From positions 3,844,001 to 3,908,000 of the forward strand of contig NZ_CP120983.1 of NCBI RefSeq assembly GCF_030719215.1: DNA of 64,000 nt, given 5' to 3'. This document shows positions 26,531-34,537 of the stretch, piece after piece (within the stretch, counting starts at the first letter, position 1; each line of letters starts with the position of its first letter). The DNA comes from Streptomyces sp. Alt3 (GTDB lineage Bacteria > Actinomycetota > Actinomycetes > Streptomycetales > Streptomycetaceae). A program made the position numbers and the translations under genes. The notes beneath the pieces are model-generated. The model did no database searches, was not told the origin of the DNA, and was given only the letters and a program-made list of their open reading frames with translations.

Positions 26531-26588
26531 CCCCGAGTGCGGCCGAGATCCGGTCGGCCGTGCTGTCCAGGAGAAACAGTGGTCACAG

Positions 26589-27818
26589 CTACGCGACGCC
26601 GGGCGAGGCCTGCTGCACGTCTGCGCCTGAGCTGACGTGCCGCTGCGTCTCCTGGGGGCCGTGCCAGTCCAGGCACATCACCGTGGCATCGTCCTCGAGC
26701 GGGCCGCCGGCGGCCTGCCGGACCGCGGACGACATCGTCAGAACGGTCTCCCGGGGGTGCAGGTTGCGGGTCCGCCGCAGCAGGGCCGGGAGGTCGATGT
26801 CCTCCTCATGATGTTCCAGCATGCCGTCGGTGAGCATGAGGATGCGGTCACCGGGGCGAAGGTCGATGTCCTGGACCCTGTAGTGCTGGGAGGCGACCAC
26901 CGACAGCCCGAAGGGCTGGTCCACCTCGCAGGGGATCTCCTCGACCGCCCCCTCGCGCATCCGCAGGGGCCAGGGGTGACCCGCGTTGACGAACTGCGCC
27001 TGCCCGGTATGGAGATCGATGCGCAACAGCTGACCGGTGGCGTGACCCTGCCCGTAGTCCGCCAGCGCCTGATCGGCCAGGCGGGCCTGCTCGGCCAGTC
27101 CGGTTCCGGCGCGGCGGGCACCTCGCAGGGCGCCGACCAGGACGGTGGCGGCGAGCGCCGCCGCGAGGTCGTGCCCCATGGGGTCGGTCACCGACAGGTG
27201 AAGGACGTCGCGCTCGACGGCGTAGTCGAAGGTGTCTCCGCTGAGGTCTGCTGAAGGCTCCAGATTTCCGCACAGCGTGAACTGCGCGCCTTCGCACGAC
27301 AGCGACTGGGGCAGCAGCTGGTACTGGATCTCCGCCGCAAGGGTGGGGGGCTTCGTGCGTTTGCCCCACGTGTAGAGGTCGGTGAAACGCCCGTTGGCGA
27401 TCACGACGTAGGCCAGGAGGTGGGCGGCTTCACCGACTGCCTGCAGGACGTTCTCGTCGGGACGGGTCGGCAGAATTATTTCCAGGAGACCGATGGCGTC
27501 TCCCCTGTTGGTGACCGGAGTGATCACCCTGTGTCCCTCACCGGTCGCTTCTTGATACAGCCGCTGGGCGCGGATCACCTGCCCGTAGACGCTGCCGAGC
27601 ATGGGGATGTGATCCGCGTCATGACCGACCGTCGTTGCAGCGGTGGTGGTGGTGAGTCGCGCCACCGCCCTGCCGGTCAGGTCCACGATCAGGAACGAGA
27701 CCTGCGTAGCCCCGAACCGCCGCCGCAGGTTCTCCGCGAACACGTCGACGGCCTCCACCGGTGCCGCCGTTTCCGCCGCTGTCAGCAACTGGGGAAATCG
27801 GCTCTGCCTGGATGCCAT
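26589..27818 (-). CDS. GAF-domain SpoIIE-type phosphatase
   Basis: The 409-residue soluble protein has a GAF sensor domain at ~20-165 (VDVFAENLRRRFGATQVSFL). A PP2C SpoIIE domain follows at ~195-385. Acidic metal-binding motifs are kept, though the first is atypical: DLSGDTFDYA in place of the usual GGDWYD. DPMGHDLAAA, LTDGMLEHH and DDATVMCL follow. It probably dephosphorylates a STAS anti-anti-sigma factor in response to a ligand of the GAF domain. Start at 27818 has GAGGAAGG upstream; a GTG two codons earlier is possible. No partner gene adjacent. Confidence 0.85.
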   Translation of the reverse strand: MASRQSRFPQLLTAAETAAPVEAVDVFAENLRRRFGATQVSFLIVDLTGRAVARLTTTTAATTVGHDADHIPMLGSVYGQVIRAQRLYQEATGEGHRVITPVTNRGDAIGLLEIILPTRPDENVLQAVGEAAHLLAYVVIANGRFTDLYTWGKRTKPPTLAAEIQYQLLPQSLSCEGAQFTLCGNLEPSADLSGDTFDYAVERDVLHLSVTDPMGHDLAAALAATVLVGALRGARRAGTGLAEQARLADQALADYGQGHATGQLLRIDLHTGQAQFVNAGHPWPLRMREGAVEEIPCEVDQPFGLSVVASQHYRVQDIDLRPGDRILMLTDGMLEHHEEDIDLPALLRRTRNLHPRETVLTMSSAVRQAAGGPLEDDATVMCLDWHGPQETQRHVSSGADVQQASPGVA

Positions 27819-28286
27819 GGCCACGGCCCTTCCTCGGGTAGGCAAGACGCGGGCGGCCGGAGCAGGCGCCTTGGGGGCCGCTGATCGGTGGGAATCGTCG
27901 ACGGGGCGACACGGGCACGTGCCGGGAGGAGGCAGCCGGCAACCGACACGGACCGACCCGCCCCATATGGGGCGATCGGCGACGGACGGGCAGGAGCACT
28001 CGGCCCGAGGGTCTCGCTCGGGCACCCGCCGGTCGGCGGACCCACTTCCCATTGTGCGCGGGATGTGCGGGTACGCCACAGGGAGACGTCGGCTGAACGG
28101 CGAAGGTGATCCGAGCGGCGTCGCGAGCCCGGCAGCAGCCCCCCGCCCGCCCTGAGCACCGCCCTCGGAGCCCAGTCGGCCATCACTATACGAACATGGG
28201 TATGAGTACTCATGCCGCAGCCGCCGCCCCGACGGCATGGTGGGTCATACACCGAGCAACACGGCTTTCTCACATCGGAGTTAGAG
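27819..28286. promoter_or_regulatory. Divergent intergenic region with ATGAGTACTCAT palindrome
   Basis: This region separates the phosphatase gene from the small membrane protein gene. It is GC-rich and non-coding apart from 28185-28290, which is AT-richer. That part contains the perfect 12-base palindrome ATGAGTACTCAT at 28202-28213, a likely operator for the rightward gene. Confidence 0.45.
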
Positions 28287-28613
28287 ATGACTACCCCGTC
28301 GCGCACCCTGCCCCAGTCCCTTCGCCGCTACCTGGTGAACCCCGTCGCCCTCGGCTACCTGGCCGTCGTGGCCGCCGTCGGCGTATGGGTCGGACTGGAC
28401 ACGCTCCTCGTCGAGCACGTGGACAGCAGCTTCGCCGGGGTCTGGCTGTTCGTCGTGACCGCCCCGACCTCGTTGCTGTTCTCGGCGCTTCCCGGTGTAC
28501 TGCCGTTCGCCGGTGTCGCCGTCGGGGCCGTTGTGCAGGCGCTGGCGCTCGGTGCCGCATACCGCTGGACTCTCGGCCGGACCTCACGGCGCACCGCCGC
28601 CGCCGGCGCCTGA
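28287..28613 (+). CDS. Small membrane protein, SCO4225-like family
   Basis: The 108-residue protein has three hydrophobic segments (LGYLAVVAAVGVWVGLDTLL at ~20-40, then ~48-70 and ~73-95) and the segment SFAGVWLFVVTAPTSLLF, which I associate from memory with a Streptomyces membrane family typified by SCO4225. Function unknown. The start at 28287 follows GGAG; longer upstream frames lack protein character. Confidence 0.7.
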   Translation: MTTPSRTLPQSLRRYLVNPVALGYLAVVAAVGVWVGLDTLLVEHVDSSFAGVWLFVVTAPTSLLFSALPGVLPFAGVAVGAVVQALALGAAYRWTLGRTSRRTAAAGA

Positions 28614-28662
28614 GCACGCATCATCGACGGACACGGCACCCGCGCGGACGGAATCCGAGGCT

Positions 28663-28857
28663 ATGACGAAGTGCAAGAAGTGCGGCACGCGGAGGCGCCG
28701 TTGGCCCCGCTCCTGTTCCCGGTGCCGTTCCACGTCGTCGGATCGGGCGGAAACGGCCGTGGAGGCCGCGGAACTGGCCGCGGAACTGGGGCTGCTCGGC
28801 TGGATCGGGCGAGGCGTCATGACCATGGTGCGACTGGCACTGCGCGCGATCGGCTGA
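28663..28857 (+). CDS. Small zinc-ribbon-like protein (64 residues)
   Basis: It begins MTKCKKCGTRRRRWPRSCSR-C, giving two CxxC pairs that could bind one zinc. A short amphipathic or hydrophobic helix (LGLLGWIGRGVMTMVRLAL) closes the protein. It follows the small membrane protein gene by 49 bases and may share its transcript. Function unknown. Confidence 0.65.
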   Translation: MTKCKKCGTRRRRWPRSCSRCRSTSSDRAETAVEAAELAAELGLLGWIGRGVMTMVRLALRAIG

Positions 28858-28927
28858 CCGGAACCACTCACGGCGGCGCCGGGGGGCCGGCGCCAGAGCC
28901 ACCCGCTCACGATCCCGTCCGGGTACG

Positions 28928-28969
28928 ACTGCGCGCCCCGACCGGCCGAAGCCGGTCGGGGCGCGCAGT
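28928..28969. terminator. Strong stem-loop, original downstream terminator of the tRNA-Lys locus
   Basis: A perfect 19-base stem with loop CGAA sits 34 bases left of the tRNA fragment at 29003. Before integration it would have been the terminator of the leftward tRNA-Lys gene. A related hairpin occurs at the same position relative to the right-hand copy (48470-48503). Confidence 0.75.
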
Positions 28970-29002
28970 CGCAGGTCGGAGGGTTTCCCCTCCCCCGCTG
29001 TC

Positions 29003-29049
29003 GGTAGGCCGTGTGGGACTCGAACCCACAACCAACGGATTAAAAGTCC
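29003..29049. repeat. Left attachment site (attL core, tRNA-Lys 3' fragment)
   Basis: These 47 bases are identical to 48542-48588 and correspond to the anticodon loop, variable loop and T arm of tRNA-Lys. The rest of the tRNA is absent here. This is the recombination product expected for an integrase that uses the 3' half of a tRNA gene. Confidence 0.93.
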
Positions 29050-29067
29050 CGGCAGGATCCTGCCGGG
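29048..29067. repeat. Perfect 20-base palindrome at the left junction
   Basis: CCCGGCAGGATCCTGCCGGG is fully self-complementary and overlaps the last two bases of the attL core. It is the first element-specific sequence. It may bind integrase or excisionase or form a hairpin. Confidence 0.6.
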
Positions 29068-29162
29068 GCTTCCGGGTGGTGCTCCGGGTTCCGATCCTCC
29101 CAGCTCAGGAGTGCTCTCCCTGACGTACCGTCCCGGTCGGAGCCGGGTAGTGCCTCACCGTC

Positions 29163-29183
29163 CGCTCACGCATCGCTCACGCA
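29163..29183. repeat. Tandem arm-type sites, left end
   Basis: Two copies of CGCTCACGCA spaced by one base lie 113 bases inside the element. The same pair, within a 28-base identical block, occurs 90 bases inside the right end. Such pairs flanking a core are typical arm-binding sites of tyrosine integrases. Confidence 0.6.
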
Positions 29184-30158
29184 AGGGCGTGACAAGGCTG
29201 CTTCCGCGTCGAGTCGAGAAGCACTGGTGGAAAGCGACAGTTGCTCTAGAAACTCCGCCTCGGAGAGGACCTCGATGTCGTGACCGGCATCGAGGAGATC
29301 TCGGGCCTTGCGATGCTTGGCGCTCAGGGCCATCCCAGGGACGAAGCGAGAGGGATCAGGGGTGCCGACGACGAGGATGTCGGTCTTGCGGCTGACTCCT
29401 GGGGTCGCTTGCCCGCCGACGGCCGCCAAGCGCTCCTGGGCCTCGCTACGCGTCATGGAACCCAGCGTCCCCGTGATGCAGACATACCGCCCGAAGAACA
29501 TCCCTTCGGAATCGGCATTCTGGTTCGCCTGCGGAATGGAAGGGCGCTTCTCATAGGCACGGCGGCGGCAAGTGCTCCACGAACCGGAGACCGCGTTGTG
29601 GCTTCCGTACCGGATCTGCAGCTTGCCCAACAAGTCATCGAGGCTGTTTACCCCATGCGCGTCCATAGCTGCGAGCATCACCCGCGCAGCGGCGTCCGCG
29701 TCAGACTGGGCATCATGGTGTTGTCCCTCCATCGCGACGCCTGCGGCCTCGGCGACAAAGGGAAGTCGGTATGCCAGCAGCTTCCATGTGCGGCGAGCGA
29801 CGACGAGCGAGCAGGCGTAACGCAGTTCAGGACACAGTGAAGCCGTCTCATGGCAGGCCGCCCGCAAGGCACCGAGATCAAACGCCGCGTTGTGAGCGAC
29901 CAAGGGGCGGCCATCTACGAAGGCAAGGATCTGCTCCAGCGCCTCTGGCCAACTTGGAGCCCCCTGGACCAGCGTCGGCGTGATCCCGTGAATGCTGATG
30001 TTGTACGAGGCGAATCCCCCGCCGCCCGGCGGTTCGACATATGTCGCAAATCGCCCCGCAACCTCACCGTCGGCAACGGCTGTCATGCCTACCGAGCAGA
30101 TGCTACCCGGCCAGTAGTTGGCGGTCTCGAAATCAATCGCCACCCAGTCCCCACCCAT
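29166..30158 (-). CDS. DnaQ-like 3'-5' exonuclease with C-terminal BRCT domain
   Basis: The 330-residue protein starts with a DEDDh exonuclease domain: VAIDFETAN (Asp/Glu pair), PLVAHNAAFDLGALR, and HHDAQSDADAAARV (catalytic His and Asp). A BRCT domain follows at ~220-300 (RYVCITGTLGSMTRSEAQER, then TDILVVGTPDPSRF). The combination resembles DNA polymerase III epsilon-like proteins in some bacteria and suggests binding and trimming of DNA ends. It is the first gene of the element, reading toward attL; its last codons overlap the arm-type repeats. It could serve element maintenance or defence. Confidence 0.85.
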   Translation of the reverse strand: MGGDWVAIDFETANYWPGSICSVGMTAVADGEVAGRFATYVEPPGGGGFASYNISIHGITPTLVQGAPSWPEALEQILAFVDGRPLVAHNAAFDLGALRAACHETASLCPELRYACSLVVARRTWKLLAYRLPFVAEAAGVAMEGQHHDAQSDADAAARVMLAAMDAHGVNSLDDLLGKLQIRYGSHNAVSGSWSTCRRRAYEKRPSIPQANQNADSEGMFFGRYVCITGTLGSMTRSEAQERLAAVGGQATPGVSRKTDILVVGTPDPSRFVPGMALSAKHRKARDLLDAGHDIEVLSEAEFLEQLSLSTSASRLDAEAALSRPCVSDA

Positions 30159-30278
30159 GAATCCCTCCCAGCTTCATCACCTCATCTTCACATACGGCAG
30201 CGGCCCATGAAGCGGAAGCACCGCCCTGCCCGGGCCCAGCCGGGATTCCGGGCGCCCTGAAGGCGCGATGATCGCATT

Positions 30279-30306
30279 GCATTACTAGGGTGAGAGCGTC
30301 AGTCAA
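30279..30306 (-). promoter_or_regulatory. Candidate promoter of the exonuclease gene
   Basis: On the minus strand TTGACT (30301-30306) and TAATGC (30279-30284) are spaced by 16 bases, about 120 bases upstream of the exonuclease start. The surrounding sequence is AT-richer than its neighbours. The remaining bases of the 30159-30544 gap show no gene. Confidence 0.35.
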
Positions 30307-30544
30307 TGCAGAGTGCGACGCATACCGGCGAATCCCTCGCCCCTCACAGGAGCGGCGTCGCCCTGCTCTACGTGGAGGGTTTACCAGCCGACCCCTGGGC
30401 GGCACCCGAATCGGGAGTGCCGCAGCGGCAGACCAGGACCTTTGCCCCGTCTGGCCAGAACGCGCTGTTGACGTCGAACAACTGCGCGTGTTGCATTTCC
30501 CGTGCACCCCAAGGGCATCCCTTGCCCTCAAGTAGCGTCAATCC

Positions 30545-31390
30545 ATGACGACTTCGGGAGATGATCTCATCAGCGCATTCAAGAAGATGCGAAGATCCTT
30601 ACTAGCAGTCCCGGCAGCGGCTGCTCTGGTCCTGGGACTCACAGGTAGCGCTCAGGCTCATTACGTCTATGAATGGACAGAGACGTGGCGTAGCGGTGAC
30701 GGCACCCGCTGCCTCCAGAACCGAAGTGAGATATCGGACGGAAACAACAGTCAGGGGTACATCAAGGGCGACGCCACCTCACTGCACAACTCGGAACTCA
30801 CCCCGTTGGGCTGCACCAACTCCTACGAAGTGACCTCCGGCTATCTGTGGGAGTACATGGCGGTCTTCAAGTGGAACGAGACCGCCGGTGAGTGGAACGA
30901 GTGCATGTACACCGACGGCTGGTACTCCAACTCGTCGACGGTATACAAATACCAGATCTACGCGTACAGCGAGGACTGGGGCGGCTGGTGCGGTAAGGGC
31001 AGTTACGGCCTGATGAACTTCTCCGAGATGGTCTACAACGGAAAAAACGTCTTCCCTGACGGGGTTCCCGGCATCTGGTCCGGGTACCACGACGGCCTGG
31101 GCATCTCCCAAGCTTCCAGCTCCTCTTCGCCGCCAGCGCCGGAGTGGGTCGACGAGAACGGGGTGGTCGATCCGGATCAGGCCCCGGACACCGTGAAGGT
31201 TCTTGGCTCCGATGGTGAAGTCGCCACCGACGGCGATGGGAATCCCATCGAGGTGGACCCGATGCCCGCAACACCCTCCGCAGAGACTGCGAACACTGAC
31301 GGCGGGGTACGTACTCTGACAACCGACGACGACGGCCTGACAACCGAAAAAGTAGCCGTCGACCTGACGCGCCCGCAAGGCGTCCGGTAA
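30545..31390 (+). CDS. Secreted protein of unknown function
   Basis: The 281-residue precursor has a signal peptide: basic KKMRRS, hydrophobic LLAVPAAAALVLGLTGSA, cleavage after AQA near residue 38. The mature N-terminal domain (~39-190) is rich in Tyr, Trp, Ser and Asn with six or more Cys, suggesting a disulfide-stabilised extracellular fold. The tail (~195-281) is acidic and unstructured. No ribosome site precedes 30545; ATG 30587 would give a shorter signal peptide. Codon use is less GC-biased than the chromosome, in line with transfer. Family not recognised. Confidence 0.75.
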   Translation: MTTSGDDLISAFKKMRRSLLAVPAAAALVLGLTGSAQAHYVYEWTETWRSGDGTRCLQNRSEISDGNNSQGYIKGDATSLHNSELTPLGCTNSYEVTSGYLWEYMAVFKWNETAGEWNECMYTDGWYSNSSTVYKYQIYAYSEDWGGWCGKGSYGLMNFSEMVYNGKNVFPDGVPGIWSGYHDGLGISQASSSSSPPAPEWVDENGVVDPDQAPDTVKVLGSDGEVATDGDGNPIEVDPMPATPSAETANTDGGVRTLTTDDDGLTTEKVAVDLTRPQGVR

Positions 31391-31409
31391 CTGCAGGGGT
31401 AGTGGTGCT

Positions 31410-31625
31410 GTGAACGAGCAGGAGAAAACCCAGGCAAGAGCGGCTGCGCGCTACCTGGGCCGCTGGGTTTTCGGCACGCTCGCCCTCGGGACTCTGGCCT
31501 ACACGGTCCTTGCAGTTGCGCTGGTCGGCGGGCGCGGTGCTTCCCTGCCGATAGCGATAATCCTGCTGGCCGCGGCCGTCAGCGGCGCGATGTGGCTGTG
31601 GCTGAAATTGCTCGACCGCCGATAA
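31410..31625 (+). CDS. Small membrane protein (71 residues)
   Basis: The protein has two hydrophobic segments (WVFGTLALGTLAYTVLAVAL and LPIAIILLAAAVSGAMWLWL) with basic ends. GTG start with AGGGG upstream. It follows the secreted protein gene by 19 bases, so both may be made together. A terminator follows. Function unknown; it could be an immunity or anchoring partner of the secreted protein, which is speculation. Confidence 0.65.
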   Translation: MNEQEKTQARAAARYLGRWVFGTLALGTLAYTVLAVALVGGRGASLPIAIILLAAAVSGAMWLWLKLLDRR

Positions 31626-31684
31626 GTAACCCCGCCCGAAAGCGAGGTTACACAGAGAATTTGTCGGCCAATTCGATCCTTCCG

Positions 31685-31718
31685 CTTTGTCCCGCTGGGT
31701 CTATCCGGCGGGACAAAG
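31685..31718 (+). terminator. Terminator after the secreted/membrane protein pair
   Basis: CTTTGTCCCGC and its perfect complement form an 11-base stem with a 12-base loop, 60 bases beyond the stop codon at 31625. Confidence 0.7.
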
Positions 31719-31734
31719 TGAAAGTACTCTGCTA

Positions 31735-31965
31735 TAACGCGGACCTGCTGCTGGCTTCTGCCGCCGTTCTTCACGATGTCGGCTACGCACCGGAGCTGGG
31801 CGTAACCGGCTTTCATCCGCTGGATGGTGCCCGGAGCAGACGAGCGGCTGGTTCAGTTGGTGGCGAACCACTCGATGGCATTGGGCAGAGCCGTACCCGC
31901 AGGACAGAAGGGCGAGGGCCCCGGGACGAACAGCGAAGCAACAATCGGCGTGTGACCACAACACC
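31735..31965 (+). pseudogene. Relic of an HD-domain phosphohydrolase gene
   Basis: One frame reads ADLLLASAAVLHDVGYAPEL followed by GVTGFHPLDGAR, the HD motif and neighbouring block of a common actinobacterial HD-domain family. After ~31830 the similarity shifts to another frame: ADERLVQLVANHSMALGRAV. The 5' part and the end are missing. It is a frameshifted, truncated remnant and shows that cargo turns over in this part of the element. Confidence 0.6.
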
Positions 31966-32001
31966 CGTCCTGGCCTCACGGCCGGGAACCTGGCGCGTTT
32001 G

Positions 32002-32490
32002 CTAGCGTCCGCGCCGCACGGCCCCGGCGGGCCAGACCACGTCGACCGCCAGCCCGGCCTGGCGGGCTTGCCCAACGGTGTCGGCAGTTCCGCCGCCCTT
32101 GCCCGAAGGAGGTGTGCCGTCCCACACCGCGACGAGGCGATCCGCGCGGCGCAGCAGCTCGGCGTTCGCCGCCTCGTAGGCAGCCCGGTTCGCCGTCGTG
32201 TGAGGCAGCGTCACCACCTCCCCGGCCGTCTCGACCAAGTGGTCGAAGACGGCGGCATGGCCCGGCTTGACCTTCGTGGCGCGGTAGTCCTCGGAGGGGA
32301 TCACGGCGACGAGGCGGCCTCCGATCGCGGTCACCTCTTCCGCGAAGAGGCTGTCTGCCCCCGCGGCGATGCACGACACCCCGGTCAGGTCATCGCTGTA
32401 CTTGGCGAGCAGGTCTCGCAGCGCGGCCCGTACCAGGGGCACGGTCTCGTCGGTCAGGTCCATGTGCCCGGTCACGGCAAGTGTCGTCAT
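32002..32490 (-). CDS. SLOG-domain (YpsA/DprA-like) nucleotide-binding protein
   Basis: The 162-residue protein begins MTTLAVTGHMDLTDETVPLV and contains CIAAGADSLFAEEV and AAYEAANAELLRRADRLVAVWDG, the glycine-rich and 'ADRLVAVWDG' signatures of small SLOG Rossmann-like proteins. SLOG domains bind nucleotides or ADP-ribose derivatives and are common in phage-defence and signalling modules. It lies 11 bases downstream of the HTH-TPR regulator on the same strand, so they form an operon. Ligand unknown. Confidence 0.78.
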   Translation of the reverse strand: MTTLAVTGHMDLTDETVPLVRAALRDLLAKYSDDLTGVSCIAAGADSLFAEEVTAIGGRLVAVIPSEDYRATKVKPGHAAVFDHLVETAGEVVTLPHTTANRAAYEAANAELLRRADRLVAVWDGTPPSGKGGGTADTVGQARQAGLAVDVVWPAGAVRRGR

Positions 32491-32501
32491 GCTCCCGTTC
32501 C

Positions 32502-33959
32502 TCAGCTCGACAGCAGGTCGCGGATACTATCCCGTGCCTCACGCACGGGCCGTGAAGCGCTGTGTCCCACGGTGTAGGGATACAGCTGCCCGAGCTGTGC
32601 ACGGACACGCCCCGACTGCGTACCTCGCGCGGCCTGCACCGCCAGGACAGTTTCGGCGGCCGCGCCTTGGATGTCACCGGTGAGGAACTGGCACTCCGCC
32701 AGGCCGATGCGGTCGAGAGCGTGGGACCGCCCGGCCTCGGCACCCCGGGATGCCAGGGCGGCCCGGATTTGGTCCGCGGCCTGGGCGGCGTGGCGGCGTG
32801 GGTCTGTGCGGGAGAGGTCGAGGAGCCGTCCCCCGGTGACGCCCGCGAGTTCCGCCTCGTCGAAGTAGGCGATCCAGTACGGCTCGTCGCCATCCGCGCC
32901 GGCGTCGGAGAGGGCCTCGGCTGCCTTGGCCGTGGCCCGGTGGAATCCGGCGGTGCGGCCCTGTGCGGCGTAGGCCCACGCCTCGCGAGTGTGGAGCATG
33001 GCGCGGACCCGGGGGCCGATCGCGGCGCGGGCGCCCTCCTGGGCGAGGTGGATCAGCTGGAGTGCGTCGTCGGCCCGGTCACGGTAGAGCATCTGTCGGG
33101 CCATACCGGCCAGCACGTTGGCCCCGAAGACGACGTCTCCTCCGGCGTGGGCGGCGCGCAGGGCGAGGCGGTAGTAGTCCTGCGCGCGCCGGTGCAGGCC
33201 GGAGTCCCACGCCATGGTGGCCGCAGTGCCGGCAAGCTGCGCCATGACCCGGTACAGGCGGGCTGTGACTGCTGGGGCCTGGTGGTCGTCGAGGGCGCCG
33301 GAGACCTCGGCGAGCTGGCCGAGGACCGCTTTTCTCCGCAGGCCGCCGCCGTACTGGTGGTCCCACTGGCGGAACGCCCGCGCGGTGGTCTCCAATTCTT
33401 CGACTTCCCGCATCCCGAGTCGGCCCGGGCGGCGTTGCCCTGGGACGGCGGCGGCCGGAACGAGCCAGCCTTCGAGGCTGTCGAGGAGGGCAGCGCCGGT
33501 TACCGCGGCGCCGGCGAGGGCGCGGGTGAGGGCGCGTCGGTCCATCACGAGATCACTCCTGGTGAGGTGGGCAGCCAGGTTCACGGTGGCGTCCGGCCGC
33601 CACGGGATCTCGTCTGCGTCCGGCCGGGCACCTGACGTTTCTGGCTGGTCCTGCTGTGGTGTCGTGTGTTCGCCCTCCCAGGCGCGTGGCGCGAGCCCGA
33701 GCAGGCCGCCCGGGATGCGAAGGCCGTCGGCGATCCGGCAGACGACGTCGAACGAGGTGACGCGCTGGGCCCCGCTGATGATCGTAGAAACCTTGCCGGG
33801 GGTGAGCTGGCAGGCGGACGCGATGCGGTTCTGGGAGAGGCCGCCCCACTTCTTGATCAAAGTGAAGACAGCGGCGAAGTCGTGCTCGGTGAGCGCTGCC
33901 CGGACGTCTGCCCTGTCGAGCACGTCGGGGGCGAGCAGGCCGGGGGTGGTGGCATCCAT
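32502..33959 (-). CDS. Helix-turn-helix regulator with TPR-like C-terminal region
   Basis: The 485-residue protein has an XRE-type HTH at ~30-85 (LSQNRIASACQLTPGKVSTI, then VVCRIADGLRIPGGLLGLAP). An Arg/Ala helical linker follows, then a long helical repeat region (~200-470) typical of actinobacterial regulators with TPR arrays. Such proteins sense peptides or partner proteins. It is the first gene of the operon with the SLOG protein and is divergent from the four-gene operon starting at 34119, which it may control. Confidence 0.8.
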   Translation of the reverse strand: MDATTPGLLAPDVLDRADVRAALTEHDFAAVFTLIKKWGGLSQNRIASACQLTPGKVSTIISGAQRVTSFDVVCRIADGLRIPGGLLGLAPRAWEGEHTTPQQDQPETSGARPDADEIPWRPDATVNLAAHLTRSDLVMDRRALTRALAGAAVTGAALLDSLEGWLVPAAAVPGQRRPGRLGMREVEELETTARAFRQWDHQYGGGLRRKAVLGQLAEVSGALDDHQAPAVTARLYRVMAQLAGTAATMAWDSGLHRRAQDYYRLALRAAHAGGDVVFGANVLAGMARQMLYRDRADDALQLIHLAQEGARAAIGPRVRAMLHTREAWAYAAQGRTAGFHRATAKAAEALSDAGADGDEPYWIAYFDEAELAGVTGGRLLDLSRTDPRRHAAQAADQIRAALASRGAEAGRSHALDRIGLAECQFLTGDIQGAAAETVLAVQAARGTQSGRVRAQLGQLYPYTVGHSASRPVREARDSIRDLLSS

Positions 33960-34118
33960 GGGCTGACTTCCGTTGCGATCCTATGCACGCGCAGGCGCCT
34001 TACTGGAGCGCCAACGAGTGTATTACCGCCTCGGTAACCCCCGCCGGTCATCCCGCAGTTACCTCGCCGAGACGACGCTGTGGTGGCGACGGAAACCGCA
34101 AGCGACGCGGAGAGACCC

Positions 34119-34268
34119 ATGGCGATGACGATGAAGGTGTACGAGGTGAACCGCGACGGCGGGATCCGGGTGCTGCAGCCGGAGGCCGAGGTGGTCCCCC
34201 TCGAACGGCCCGAGGCCAGCGACCGGTTCCCGGCCTGCGAGTGCCCGCGGTGCAAGGGACGGCCGTGA
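34119..34268 (+). CDS. Small hypothetical protein with CxC-x2-C motif (49 residues)
   Basis: It begins MAMTMKVYEVNRDGGIRVLQ and ends ACECPRCKGRP. The three C-terminal Cys could help bind a metal. GGAGAG lies upstream of the chosen ATG. The stop overlaps the next start (GTGA), so translation is coupled. Family unknown; short proteins of this type often precede regulator or methyltransferase genes in Streptomyces elements. Confidence 0.6.
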   Translation: MAMTMKVYEVNRDGGIRVLQPEAEVVPLERPEASDRFPACECPRCKGRP

Positions 34269-34537
34269 CCGCCACCCGGGAACTCCCCCCGCTCGAAACC
34301 CTCACGTGGGACCAGTCCGCCGGCCGGGCCTGCGTCTGGTGCAAGCGGCTGCTCACGACCGGAGCCGTAAGCGCCGGCACCATCCGATGCCGCGACGGCG
34401 CCCACGTCCTCGACACCGAGGTCTGGGCCTGCCCCGAGTGCGACGCCGGAGAAACCCCACACACTTCCGCCCGGCCTACCGGCCAGGCGGGACCGCCCCA
34501 GCACAGGGGCACGTCCACCACAGGAGGAAGCACATGA
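34265..34537 (+). CDS. Zinc-ribbon-like small protein (90 residues)
   Basis: Two cysteine pairs, RACVWCKR and WACPECDAG, about 35 residues apart suggest a zinc ribbon. The C-terminal ~35 residues are Thr/Pro/Gly-rich and disordered. GTG start overlapping the upstream stop by four bases, and its own stop overlaps the next ATG by four bases (34534), so this is a tightly coupled operon. Function unknown. Confidence 0.62.
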   Translation: MTATRELPPLETLTWDQSAGRACVWCKRLLTTGAVSAGTIRCRDGAHVLDTEVWACPECDAGETPHTSARPTGQAGPPQHRGTSTTGGST

